Assembly: GCA_016281495.1 (NCBI GenBank)
Contig: JAEEIU010000046.1
Span: forward strand, 62,001-126,000
Reading direction: 5' to 3'
Length of the DNA: 64,000 nucleotides
DNA from: Treponema sp.
GTDB lineage: Bacteria > Spirochaetota > Spirochaetia > Treponematales > Treponemataceae
Notes under the pieces: model-generated
What the model saw: the letters and a program-made list of their open reading frames with translations, nothing else
Told to the model about the DNA's origin: nothing
Databases searched by the model: none
Translations under genes and position numbers: made by a program
Shown: positions 1 to 9,020 of the stretch, piece after piece
Numbering within the stretch: the first letter of the stretch is position 1
How the letters are laid out: every line of letters starts with the position of its first letter

Positions 1-1
1 T

Positions 2-184
2 GACGGACAAAGCCAGGATGAAGATGCCTTGATCCAGAGAATCCAGCACAACAGCCACCGCTATGCTAAAAAGCAGTACACATACATGAACGGTATCTCA
101 GGGACAGAAGTTCATGCAGACGACTTGAATGCAGTAGAAAACATAATCAGCGATTTTACAGCCGCAAACAAATCCATCCTATAA
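2..184 (+). CDS. miaA: tRNA dimethylallyltransferase, C-terminal part (truncated by window start)
   Basis: Frame 2 reads DGQSQDEDALIQRIQHNSHRYAKKQYTYMNGISGTEVHADDLNAVENIISDFTAANKSIL*; the RYAKKQ.T... segment resembles the MiaA C-terminus. Not in the ORF track because it lacks a start in the window. Confidence 0.7.
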   Translation, partial: DGQSQDEDALIQRIQHNSHRYAKKQYTYMNGISGTEVHADDLNAVENIISDFTAANKSIL

Positions 185-1561
185 CCTGTTTTCCAGCGGG
201 ATGGTGATGATGAACGAGGAACCTTTTCCCAATTCAGATTCTACATCAATTTTCCAGCCGTGGGCATCGATGACAGTCTTTACAACAGAAAGGCCTATTC
301 CCATTCCCTGCTCCCTTCTTGAATTGCTTGCACGGTAAAAGAGGTCAAATATCCTCTGCAAGTCCTTTTCCGCCATACCGATTCCCGTATCGCAGACGCA
401 AACCTTTACAGAGTCCTTCTCCTGCATGCAGCTTATACTTATTGTATCACCGTCCTTTGTATAACGCAGGGCGTTGCTGAACAGGTTTTCAAGAACGCGG
501 TTTACAAGATTCCTGTCCATCGGAACCATCAGGTTTTCGTCCACGTCAATCTCTATGACTATATTCCGCTTATAAACCTCTGCCGTAGATTTTGAGGAGG
601 AGGCAAAATTTTCCAGCAGAGGCTTAAGGGAAATTGGTTCAAGTGTCTGCAGCCAGTCGGCATTATTCAGCTTAACATAATTGATAAGGTCGTTTATCAT
701 GAATTCAAGCTGATCGGCCTTTGTTTCCACTATGCCGAGTGATTTTTTTATCTCGTCCATGTCGTTGACAACACCGTCCGTGATTGCTTCCGAATAACCT
801 TTTATCAGTGCAACGGGTGTCCTTAAGTCATGGCTTATTCCCATTATGAATTTATTGCGTCTTTCCTGATCATCCTTTAACGAAATCCTCATGCGCTCAA
901 GGCTTTCTGTAAGGGAAGTGATCTCATTGCTCTTTCCTCTGTGCCTGGGCTGCTCCAACCTTGTATCAAGGGCTCCGTCCGCGATTTTCTGGGTATTCTG
1001 CTGCAGTAGCGTTATGGATGATGATATTGTCCTTGACAGCCTGATTATGAGGGTGATGCAGAATACCTCAAAGACAAGGATTCCTATAAAAATCGGGAAA
1101 ATAAATCGGTCCAGCTTTTTGTTGTGGTTCCCCTTTACCCTTGAGCGGCTTATGACAATCAGTTCCGGCTCAAAGGCATCGAAAAAAGACCTTCTTTCAG
1201 GCCTGGGAGACTGCATCTGGTAGTCATATTCTGAATTGGTAGTTATGATCAGGCTCCATATCTCACCGGGAGCGACATGAGTGCCCGCCTTGAGTTCCGG
1301 TATGTTTGAAATCAATATGCTGTAGTCATAATAGATTGCAATCTGGACTGAGGGAGGAATGTTCTTTATCTCATTTCGGATCATCTCCCAGTCATCCTCA
1401 CTCAAGTCGTATTCTTCCATGCGCCTGATTTCTTTGTACCCCTTTAAGAGCCTCCTTTCACTGGACGTTGCATAGTGATAAACAGGCAGCGCTATAATCG
1501 ATACAAGAGGAATGAGAATTATGCCTAGAATCAGAATGTTAAGCTGTGTCCGTATCTTCAT
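179..1561 (-). CDS. Two-component sensor histidine kinase with HAMP domain
   Basis: N-terminal TM, second TM, HisKA motif GISHDLRTPVALIKGYSEAI, HATPase N/G boxes (NLFSNALRYT, DTGIGMAEKDL, GIGLSVVKTVI). Confidence 0.93.
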   Translation of the reverse strand: MKIRTQLNILILGIILIPLVSIIALPVYHYATSSERRLLKGYKEIRRMEEYDLSEDDWEMIRNEIKNIPPSVQIAIYYDYSILISNIPELKAGTHVAPGEIWSLIITTNSEYDYQMQSPRPERRSFFDAFEPELIVISRSRVKGNHNKKLDRFIFPIFIGILVFEVFCITLIIRLSRTISSSITLLQQNTQKIADGALDTRLEQPRHRGKSNEITSLTESLERMRISLKDDQERRNKFIMGISHDLRTPVALIKGYSEAITDGVVNDMDEIKKSLGIVETKADQLEFMINDLINYVKLNNADWLQTLEPISLKPLLENFASSSKSTAEVYKRNIVIEIDVDENLMVPMDRNLVNRVLENLFSNALRYTKDGDTISISCMQEKDSVKVCVCDTGIGMAEKDLQRIFDLFYRASNSRREQGMGIGLSVVKTVIDAHGWKIDVESELGKGSSFIITIPLENRL

Positions 1562-1597
1562 GGCTGGTGGAAAAACCTCCTTTTGTTTTATGCCGGG

Positions 1598-2284
1598 TTA
1601 TTTTTCAAACTTATAGCCCATTCCAAATAGCGTCGTTATGAACTTTGGATGGGACGGATCATCCTCGATTTTTTTCCTGAGCCTCTGGATGTAAACCGCA
1701 ACCGCAGTTATGTCACCGTACTGGCTTTTCCATACATGATTGTATATGACCTCCGGTGTAAGCGACTGGCCCGCGCTTCTTACAAGGAATTCAAGAACCT
1801 CATACTCCTTGGTGGAAAGGGGTATCTTCTCCGAGCCTTTTTTAAGCACGCAGCTGTTGCAGTAAAGGGTAAAGTCACCGAATGTGATTGTCTCCTCTAC
1901 GGAAGCCTCAGTTGCAGAAAGACGGTTCAGCTTTGCCTGTACCCTGGCCACAAGAACCCTGGGGCTAAAAGGTTTTGTAACAAACTCATCTGCACCATAA
2001 CCCAAACCGGATATGATGTCCTCATCAGCATCACGCGCAGAGACAATTATCACGGGAATCGTAGCCTTGTACTCGGCACGAAACTTCTTAAGGAAATCAA
2101 GACCACTCATACCGGGCAGGTTCAAGTCCAAAAGAACAAGATCCGGCGCATAACCTTTCTGAAGTTCTTCCAGCGCCATCTCGGCAGTCTCACATGCGGA
2201 ACACGTAAAGCCTGCTTTTTCCATATACATGGTTACCAGTTGTGCCATCTCGGGCACGTCTTCTACTACAAGTATTTTGCTCAT
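1598..2284 (-). CDS. OmpR/PhoB-family response regulator
   Basis: Receiver ILVVEDVPEMAQ...LVLLDLNLPGMSGLDF...KPFSPRVL plus winged-helix C-terminus (YIQRLRKKIEDDPSHPKFITTLFGMGYKF). Start set at the ATG inside MIMSK. Confidence 0.94.
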   Translation of the reverse strand: MSKILVVEDVPEMAQLVTMYMEKAGFTCSACETAEMALEELQKGYAPDLVLLDLNLPGMSGLDFLKKFRAEYKATIPVIIVSARDADEDIISGLGYGADEFVTKPFSPRVLVARVQAKLNRLSATEASVEETITFGDFTLYCNSCVLKKGSEKIPLSTKEYEVLEFLVRSAGQSLTPEVIYNHVWKSQYGDITAVAVYIQRLRKKIEDDPSHPKFITTLFGMGYKFEK

Positions 2285-2417
2285 AATCAAAAGAATAAAC
2301 CATGTTTAAAAATATTGCCATATAATTGTTGTTATAAATTCAAAAAGACAGGAAAATAACGGAATATTATCCTGCATCACGATTCCTGCCGCTTCTTTTT
2401 TATGCGATGTCCCCATA

Positions 2418-2446
2418 TTGATTGTATGTATCCTAATCGCTAAAAT
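2418..2446 (+). promoter_or_regulatory. Sigma70-type promoter of recO, -10 only 8 nt from the ATG
   Basis: TTGATT (2418-2423), 17-nt spacer, TAAAAT (2441-2446), gatgacat, ATG 2455. Confidence 0.65.
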
Positions 2447-2454
2447 GATGACAT

Positions 2455-3249
2455 ATGGGTGAAAGGAACAAAACTACCGACGCAATAATACTCAATCTTT
2501 CAAGACAGGGGGAAAACAACTGGACGGCAACCCTGATTTCTCCTGATTCTGGAATTTTTTATGCCACTGTTTACGGAGGCCCCAAAAGCAAACTGCGATC
2601 ACTTGTTCAGAAATTCAACATCGGAAAACTGTATTATTACGATGACAGCCAAAGGAACCTGAGGAAAATATCCGACTTTGACGTTGCAAACTACCACCAG
2701 ACCTTCAGCACCGACATATATAAGGTATGGGCTGCAAATCTTGGGGCAGAACTGATCATAAAGACAAAAGCGGCCGGAGACTACAGGAACACATTTACGC
2801 TGTTGAGTGCCTTCCTGAATGGAATAGATGCATGCGATGAAAAGGGTGCAAGACTCGGAACATTACGTTTTCTATGGCGTTACCTTAAACTTCTTGGGGT
2901 TCAGCCGGACATATCATATTGTGTTTCCTGCTCATCACCTGTTTTCTCGGAAGGGAATGAAGAGGAAATCAATCCAGTCCATTATTTTCCAAGCATGAAC
3001 GGTTTCCTTTGCACAGACTGTCTTGCATCATACCTTCAGTCAAAGGAGAACATGAACCAGGCACTTCCCCTCTCCAAAAACGCAGCTGAATACCTTATGG
3101 CCATCAACATGCTGTCACCGGGGAAAGTCAGGGCAATGACGATCTCTGCCGATGACGCATACGACATCAAGCGCCTTGTCTACATACTCGCAGAACAGGC
3201 TGCCGGATGCAAGCTCAAGACCCTGGAAAGCGGAGCCTTAATCCTCTAG
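2455..3249 (+). CDS. recO: DNA repair protein RecO
   Basis: N-terminal OB-like start (TDAIILNLSRQGENNWTATLISPDSGIFYATVYGGPKSK) and Cys cluster YCVSCSSPV...CTDC. Confidence 0.88.
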   Translation: MGERNKTTDAIILNLSRQGENNWTATLISPDSGIFYATVYGGPKSKLRSLVQKFNIGKLYYYDDSQRNLRKISDFDVANYHQTFSTDIYKVWAANLGAELIIKTKAAGDYRNTFTLLSAFLNGIDACDEKGARLGTLRFLWRYLKLLGVQPDISYCVSCSSPVFSEGNEEEINPVHYFPSMNGFLCTDCLASYLQSKENMNQALPLSKNAAEYLMAINMLSPGKVRAMTISADDAYDIKRLVYILAEQAAGCKLKTLESGALIL

Positions 3250-4248
3250 TCACTCATCATCCTCAAAGGCAAAATCAACAGTAAAAAAATCAGGGCTCAC
3301 GGCTTCCATATTAAGCCTGATTTCCCAATGCAGGTGTGGACCTGTTGCAAGTCCAGTTGAACCGCTTTTTGCAATCAGCGAACCTTCCTCCACAATGTCA
3401 CCGGGTTTCACAAGCATCTCGCTCAAATGATAGTAAAGGCTGTAAAGTCCTGGGAGATGCTCTATTACTATGCTCCATCCGGTTGAATTGCGCCATCCCG
3501 CAAGAGCCACCCTTCCTTTTGCACATGCAAAGACATCATTTCCCTCAGGAGAACGGAAATCAATTCCGTAATGAAGGGACGTTGATGAGCCACCGCTTGA
3601 ATAGGCATAAATGCGGCGGTCTCCAAAGAATGAAGTACGGTAAGTTGAGTTTACAGGCTTTATGTATTTTTCCGTCTGATATACGGCATCTTCGTTTATC
3701 GTTGCAAGAATCTCATTCAGGTTTTGGATCTGATCCATGCGCTGCTTTGAGTTGTCCGTCTTAATGCTGGTGTTCCTGTCATCAAGCTCAATTGTCTCTG
3801 ACACAAATGTTTTGTTCATCAGGACAAAGGGAAGCTTTTGAACGTCGCTGTTCTTTCCGTCAACTGAATATGAAAGCTCAAGATAGTATGAAGACTCATT
3901 CGTCCACCATGTGGAAAGGGGAATGCCGGTAAGCATGGTTATGGAACTTGAAGGAAGATCTTTGTTTGTTGTGGGGATCTGATAAAAATCTGATTTTCTG
4001 GAAGATTTCCCGTCAATAAAAAGTGTAAGCTTAGCCTTGGGCTTTAAATCCTTTTTCAGGGCAACAGAGGCAGGACTTATCTCCAGACGCATGAATACTG
4101 CATCTCCACTGTAGGCGATGTCATTGTATTGAATGCGCATCCGGTAATCCTGGTTATAAAGAGTCATCTCCTCTGCAAAAAAAGTAAATGCCGAAAAAAC
4201 AAACGCAAGTAAAAACACAATCTTTTTGATTGAACGTGTCAAATACAT
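3250..4248 (-). CDS. M23 family metallopeptidase, catalytic residues present
   Basis: HYGIDFRSPEGNDVFA, YYHLSEMLVKPGD, TGPHLHWEIR: all M23 zinc/catalytic motifs; N-terminal signal-like segment. Confidence 0.93.
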   Translation of the reverse strand: MYLTRSIKKIVFLLAFVFSAFTFFAEEMTLYNQDYRMRIQYNDIAYSGDAVFMRLEISPASVALKKDLKPKAKLTLFIDGKSSRKSDFYQIPTTNKDLPSSSITMLTGIPLSTWWTNESSYYLELSYSVDGKNSDVQKLPFVLMNKTFVSETIELDDRNTSIKTDNSKQRMDQIQNLNEILATINEDAVYQTEKYIKPVNSTYRTSFFGDRRIYAYSSGGSSTSLHYGIDFRSPEGNDVFACAKGRVALAGWRNSTGWSIVIEHLPGLYSLYYHLSEMLVKPGDIVEEGSLIAKSGSTGLATGPHLHWEIRLNMEAVSPDFFTVDFAFEDDE

Positions 4249-4258
4249 CATAATGACC

Positions 4259-6394
4259 TCATTTTGATTTCCTTATATCCGTCAACACCAGCTGGGCTGT
4301 TTCCATTCCGTTATAGACATTCCTCTCCACATGAAAAAGAATGTCTATGTCATCTCCAACCTCAAAATCCCGATGCAACCTCTCGCCCTCATTCCAGAAA
4401 AGACAGGGCCACTTATGCTTACCTGTATCAACCATAACTTTAAGATGCTGCTTTTCCCCCTTGCCCATTATCATCGCGTCAACAGCAGGCAGATTACGGG
4501 ACATGAACAGAAGCTGCTCGTTCTTTTCTCCAAACGGCTCAAAAAGATCCTCAACGCTAAGAAGATCGGGTGTCAGGAACTGCAACGGTATCTCTGCATC
4601 AACATCAAAGATTCCGTCCCTTGAGTTCTCCAGCTGAATGTCCGGTGAAAGCTGCTTAAGCCTTGCCTCGAAATCAGGAAGCATTTCCCTCTTAAAACTG
4701 AAGCCCGCCGCCGCATCGTGTCCGCCATGATTCAAGAACAGATCCTCCATACGGTCCAGGAAAGCAGTAGCAGAGAAACCACGGCAAGAACGCATTGAGC
4801 CTACTGCAACATCATCCACAAAAGTAACGACTATTGCAGGAACATGATATGATGTCTCAAGACGACCAGCAAGGATACCTGTTACACCGCGGTTAATTCT
4901 TTCATCAATAACGACACAAAGTTTTCCGTCATGATTTGATATTGAGTTCTTTGCCTGAATGACTCCATAATCCATTGCATCCGCAGAAAGCTGTTTTCTC
5001 TGCATGTTAAGCTCGACTATCTTACGTGCAACCTCTTCCCTCTGCTTCTGGTCCCTGCTCAAAAACAGCTCAGCCGCAAGTGTCGGTTGTCCCAGCCGTC
5101 CCGCCGCATTCAGATTTGAAATCAACACCCAGCTTAAGTCAGTTGAATTAACCCTTTTACCAAGCAGATTCACATCCGCCATAAGCTCAAGAAGTCCTGG
5201 CCTTATTTTTCCTGAATTGATTGATTCAAGAGCCTTGGACACGAAGATGCGGTTTTCGTTTTTCATCGGCATGATGTCCGCAAGGGCCGCGAGTGCAACA
5301 AGCTGAAGGTCTTTTTCCTCAAGGGAAACTATCTCAGGATTATCACGCTTTTGACTTTGGCTGACATAACTTACAAAAATATTATAAAGGCCTCCGATTT
5401 CTGTGGCCTCATGGTCTCCGTACTTTGCAAGCTTTGACCTCTTTTTCAGGGACGAAAGGGGAAGGTTTGCAACACCTGGAATCAACTGGGCAAGCTCCGG
5501 CCTTATGTCCATGCAGTTGAACTGGGCTGAACTTCCGAATGTTTTTTCAAGAATCGAGGTGACGTTTTTTTCATCCCAGACAAGAATCATCTGTCCCTGC
5601 AGGTACGAGGGCAACCTTGTGTCCATTATTCCTCTTTCTCCGGGAACCACGACTTCATCCAGACGGCTCACGGGAACAAGATTCCTCACCTTGATGCATT
5701 CAATTACAGTCTCGCCATCTGCCTCACGTGCATTCAAAAGGCATAATTCCATCTTGTACCATTTTGTACTGCTGAACCTCAGGGCGCTTACAGTCTTATA
5801 TGCCACGGCACAGCCAGAGATGTCAACAAATGGATATCCGGAATCAGGAAGCTTTGCATCGACAATTATTGCAGGAGAAGGAAGCTCTGCAGGCGGATTG
5901 TGGTGGTCAAGTACAATGACGTCCATACCAAGTTCCGCGGCATGTGCTATCTCCTGAACATTGCTTATTCCGCAGTCAACTGTTATGATGAGGGAACCGT
6001 ACTCTTTTGCAAAATCATCAACTGCATTCATGGAAAGACCATATCCGTCATCACCAAGGGGAAGCCTGTACCTTACATCTGCCCCAAGTGACTCAAGCCC
6101 CTCATAAAGAACAGTCGTGGCTGTAACACCGTCAACATCACGGTCGCCGAAAATCAGGATCTTTTCCTTTTCCTCAACTGCCTGAAGAATCCGGTCAACT
6201 GCATCCTCCATAGAATTGAACAAAAAAGGATTATGCTGGAAACGCAAATCATCCTCCAGATAATAAAGCATGTCCCGGCCGCTTTTTATTCCACGGCGCA
6301 CGAAAATGCTTGCGACAAGAGGATTAATGTCAAAACGTTTGCTAAGCTCTGAAACTTCACTTTTTGAAATCTCTTTTTTCACCCACTCGGACAC
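4259..6394 (-). CDS. recJ: Single-stranded-DNA-specific exonuclease RecJ
   Basis: DHH-family motifs FGDRDVDGVTATTVLYE, ITVDCGISN, VLDHHNPP, and NHGGHDAAAGFSF (DHHA1). Confidence 0.95.
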   Translation of the reverse strand: MSEWVKKEISKSEVSELSKRFDINPLVASIFVRRGIKSGRDMLYYLEDDLRFQHNPFLFNSMEDAVDRILQAVEEKEKILIFGDRDVDGVTATTVLYEGLESLGADVRYRLPLGDDGYGLSMNAVDDFAKEYGSLIITVDCGISNVQEIAHAAELGMDVIVLDHHNPPAELPSPAIIVDAKLPDSGYPFVDISGCAVAYKTVSALRFSSTKWYKMELCLLNAREADGETVIECIKVRNLVPVSRLDEVVVPGERGIMDTRLPSYLQGQMILVWDEKNVTSILEKTFGSSAQFNCMDIRPELAQLIPGVANLPLSSLKKRSKLAKYGDHEATEIGGLYNIFVSYVSQSQKRDNPEIVSLEEKDLQLVALAALADIMPMKNENRIFVSKALESINSGKIRPGLLELMADVNLLGKRVNSTDLSWVLISNLNAAGRLGQPTLAAELFLSRDQKQREEVARKIVELNMQRKQLSADAMDYGVIQAKNSISNHDGKLCVVIDERINRGVTGILAGRLETSYHVPAIVVTFVDDVAVGSMRSCRGFSATAFLDRMEDLFLNHGGHDAAAGFSFKREMLPDFEARLKQLSPDIQLENSRDGIFDVDAEIPLQFLTPDLLSVEDLFEPFGEKNEQLLFMSRNLPAVDAMIMGKGEKQHLKVMVDTGKHKWPCLFWNEGERLHRDFEVGDDIDILFHVERNVYNGMETAQLVLTDIRKSK

Positions 6395-7725
6395 TATTTT
6401 ATTTCCTTCAAAATTAATTTTTTCTCCTGGAGCTTTTCATCTGAATATGCAACGGCATCAGAAATGGCAGCCATTCCTGCGTCCAGAGATTTTTTATCCC
6501 TGGCATACACATCCATTATTACCTCTCCCTTTTTGACAAAGTCTCCCTGCTTTTTTGCAAATATGATTCCTGAATCAGGATCAACCGCATCGGAAGTTTT
6601 GTTCCGTCCAACTCCAAGATGAATACATGAGATGCCGATTTTATATGCGTCAATCAGGACATAGCCGTCTTTTTCCACCTTGAATTCAGCATGATATTCT
6701 GAACGTCTTTTTCCCAGATTTGCCATGAGGGAATCAGGATCAGCACCCTGCTCCCTTACGTTCTCAAGAAATACCTCAAGTGCCTTTCCTGAGTCAACCG
6801 CATTCTTACAAAGGGACATGCCTTCCTCAACAGAAGAGGCTTTTCCTCCAAGAACAAGCATACGGCTTCCAAGGGCATAGGTGAGCTCCATTACATCATC
6901 AGGTCCATTTCCCTGAAGGCATTCAACGGTTTCCTCAACCTCAAGATAATTTCCGGTTTTGTTTCCCAGAGGACTCTCCATATTCGTAAGAAGCGCAACT
7001 GCTTTTTTGCCAAGCTCCTGGGAAGTCCTTACAAGAGAAAGGGCAAGCTTTTCCGCCTCCTCCTCGTTTTTCATGAACGCACCTTTGCCGAACTTGACGT
7101 CAAACACAAGGGCATCTGAACCTTCCGCAACTTTCTTGGACAAAATAGAGGCTGTGATAAGGGGAATGCTTTCCACAGTTCCCGTTACATCGCGCAGGGC
7201 ATACATTTTCCTGTCTGCCGGAGCAATATGCTCTGTCTGCCCCATCATGGCATATCCATTTTTTGAAATATGTTCTGCAAATGTGGCAGGATCAAGATGA
7301 ACATCATAACCGGAAAGGGATTCAAGCTTGTCCAGGGTACCGCCGGTATGTCCCAGTCCACGTCCGCTCATCATTGGAACCTGAAGTCCGCATGCGGCAA
7401 CAATCGGAGCAAGGGGCAGGCTTATCTTATCACCTACGCCTCCGGTGGAATGCTTGTCAACAAATGGTCCTGTAAGACCGTCAATCCCAAAAGAATAAAG
7501 GTCAATCACATCCCCGGAATGAAGCATGCAGTCAGTAAGATATGACGTTTCCTGAAAAGTCATGCCGTTGAAATAGACCGCCATCATAAATGCAGACATC
7601 TGATAATCCGGAATCGAACCGTCGGTATAGCCGTTCACCATAAAAGCTATCTCTTCCCTGCTGAGCTCCTGCGGCAAGGTTGACGTGCTGCCTCTTTTCT
7701 TGACAATGATATCAGCTGCCCTCAT
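6394..7725 (-). CDS. Thymidine/pyrimidine-nucleoside phosphorylase
   Basis: DKHSTGGVGDKISLPLAPIVAACG signature and the overall family pattern; SD AAGGAGG before ATG. Confidence 0.93.
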   Translation of the reverse strand: MRAADIIVKKRGSTSTLPQELSREEIAFMVNGYTDGSIPDYQMSAFMMAVYFNGMTFQETSYLTDCMLHSGDVIDLYSFGIDGLTGPFVDKHSTGGVGDKISLPLAPIVAACGLQVPMMSGRGLGHTGGTLDKLESLSGYDVHLDPATFAEHISKNGYAMMGQTEHIAPADRKMYALRDVTGTVESIPLITASILSKKVAEGSDALVFDVKFGKGAFMKNEEEAEKLALSLVRTSQELGKKAVALLTNMESPLGNKTGNYLEVEETVECLQGNGPDDVMELTYALGSRMLVLGGKASSVEEGMSLCKNAVDSGKALEVFLENVREQGADPDSLMANLGKRRSEYHAEFKVEKDGYVLIDAYKIGISCIHLGVGRNKTSDAVDPDSGIIFAKKQGDFVKKGEVIMDVYARDKKSLDAGMAAISDAVAYSDEKLQEKKLILKEIK

Positions 7726-7906
7726 CTATGAATCCTCCTTGGATAATTTGAAATAATAGTTTTAACAAAGTATAACCCATCGTTTTTTATAATTCAACTC
7801 TTTTTTTGTCCCTGATATTTATATGGCACCGGATATTGCATTTTAAACAATTTTTTAAATAAATTTTTAAATAAAAATTCACAAATTCATGAATTGCCTC
7901 AGGTAG

Positions 7907-7935
7907 TTGACAAATCTCTGTAAAATCATTATAAA
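7907..7935 (+). promoter_or_regulatory. Sigma70 promoter P1 of the TPR-greA operon
   Basis: TTGACA (7907-7912), 17 nt, TATAAA (7930-7935). Confidence 0.7.
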
Positions 7936-7963
7936 ATATGCCCGTTTTTAAAAAAAAGACTCA

Positions 7964-7992
7964 TTGACTAATTCTTGCATTTTTTCTATAAT
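7964..7992 (+). promoter_or_regulatory. Sigma70 promoter P2 of the TPR-greA operon, near-leaderless geometry
   Basis: TTGACT (7964-7969), 17 nt, TATAAT (7987-7992), 7 nt, ATG at 8000. Confidence 0.7.
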
Positions 7993-7999
7993 ATTTATC

Positions 8000-8950
8000 A
8001 TGGATTCTCAGTCAGTACAGGCGTTAGCAAAAGCCCAGGCCCTTATCGAGCAGGGAGATTGTGTACAGGCAAAAATAGTTTTAGAAGACGCTCTTCCCGC
8101 TGATCTTGACAACGAGGATCTTAGTACTGCAATCAGTTTTTGTGCTTTTTGGATTGAAAATTTAGAAAACATGGAAAAATTGACTGCAATCGAGCAGGGA
8201 GAACTCCTTATAAGCCAGTGGAACCGTTTCATTGTGCTTATAAAACAGTTCTTAAATCCCAGCGAGCTTACTCTGTATGCCTTCAAGAAGGGAATCTATA
8301 CAAAAGCACTGGACAAATTCCTTGAGGCAGATGATGAGAACGACCCTAAAATGAGGGCGGAACTGTGCAGGAAGACTGGTCTTTGTAAAAAACGGCTCGG
8401 AGACTATGAGGAAGCGCTTGAGCTGTTGAACAAGGCTAATTCAGAATTTCCGGGACAGGCCGTAATACTTGCTGAGAGGGCAGACTGCTACGATTTATGC
8501 GGAGAGACAAAACTGGCAAAGATACTGTTCAGGGAGGCTTTTTTTCAGGATTCAGAAAGCATAGAGCTTGATAATCTTGATTCACCCCTGATCAGAGGTC
8601 TTATCGACCGTGTTCAGCAGCAGGGATATACAGGCAGGCCTCTACATGAATGGATCGGGGCATACGGCATTCTTATGGGTGTGTTCAACATAAAAAGGCC
8701 GCTCCGTTCCCAGGAAATCGGAAGGCTTAAACAGGACATTTATGCAAAGGAAAGCGAGTATAAGGACCCTTCCAACGACAGTGAGCTTATAGTTCCAAGG
8801 TTATTGAATCTTTATCTCTGGCTGTTGGATTACTATTTACTTTCAAAAGAAAGCATAAACAAGATCAATGAGCTTCTCTTAAAAATCAAGCTTTTGGATC
8901 CGGCTATCTACAAAGAGTATTTTAGTTTTAACGAGCAAAAAGGACGCTAA
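8000..8950 (+). CDS. TPR-like hypothetical protein upstream of greA
   Basis: Start placed at ATG 8000 (MDSQSVQALAKAQALIEQG); helical repeats such as LGDYEEALELLNKANSEFPGQAVILAERADCYDLCGETKLAKILFREAF. Confidence 0.75.
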   Translation: MDSQSVQALAKAQALIEQGDCVQAKIVLEDALPADLDNEDLSTAISFCAFWIENLENMEKLTAIEQGELLISQWNRFIVLIKQFLNPSELTLYAFKKGIYTKALDKFLEADDENDPKMRAELCRKTGLCKKRLGDYEEALELLNKANSEFPGQAVILAERADCYDLCGETKLAKILFREAFFQDSESIELDNLDSPLIRGLIDRVQQQGYTGRPLHEWIGAYGILMGVFNIKRPLRSQEIGRLKQDIYAKESEYKDPSNDSELIVPRLLNLYLWLLDYYLLSKESINKINELLLKIKLLDPAIYKEYFSFNEQKGR

Positions 8951-9020
8951 GATTTTTTAGCGTATAAAATAATAATAAGGCAGAAACAGTGGAGACTGCC
9001 ATAAATCATAGGAGTTTTTT

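Noticed and set aside
1649-2359. Long antisense ORFs in the track (e.g. 1649-2359, 9900-10289, 39438-39851, 23 kb and 49 kb regions)
   Set aside because: They overlap well-supported genes on the other strand, have no recognisable domains or SDs, and reflect codon bias of the real genes.
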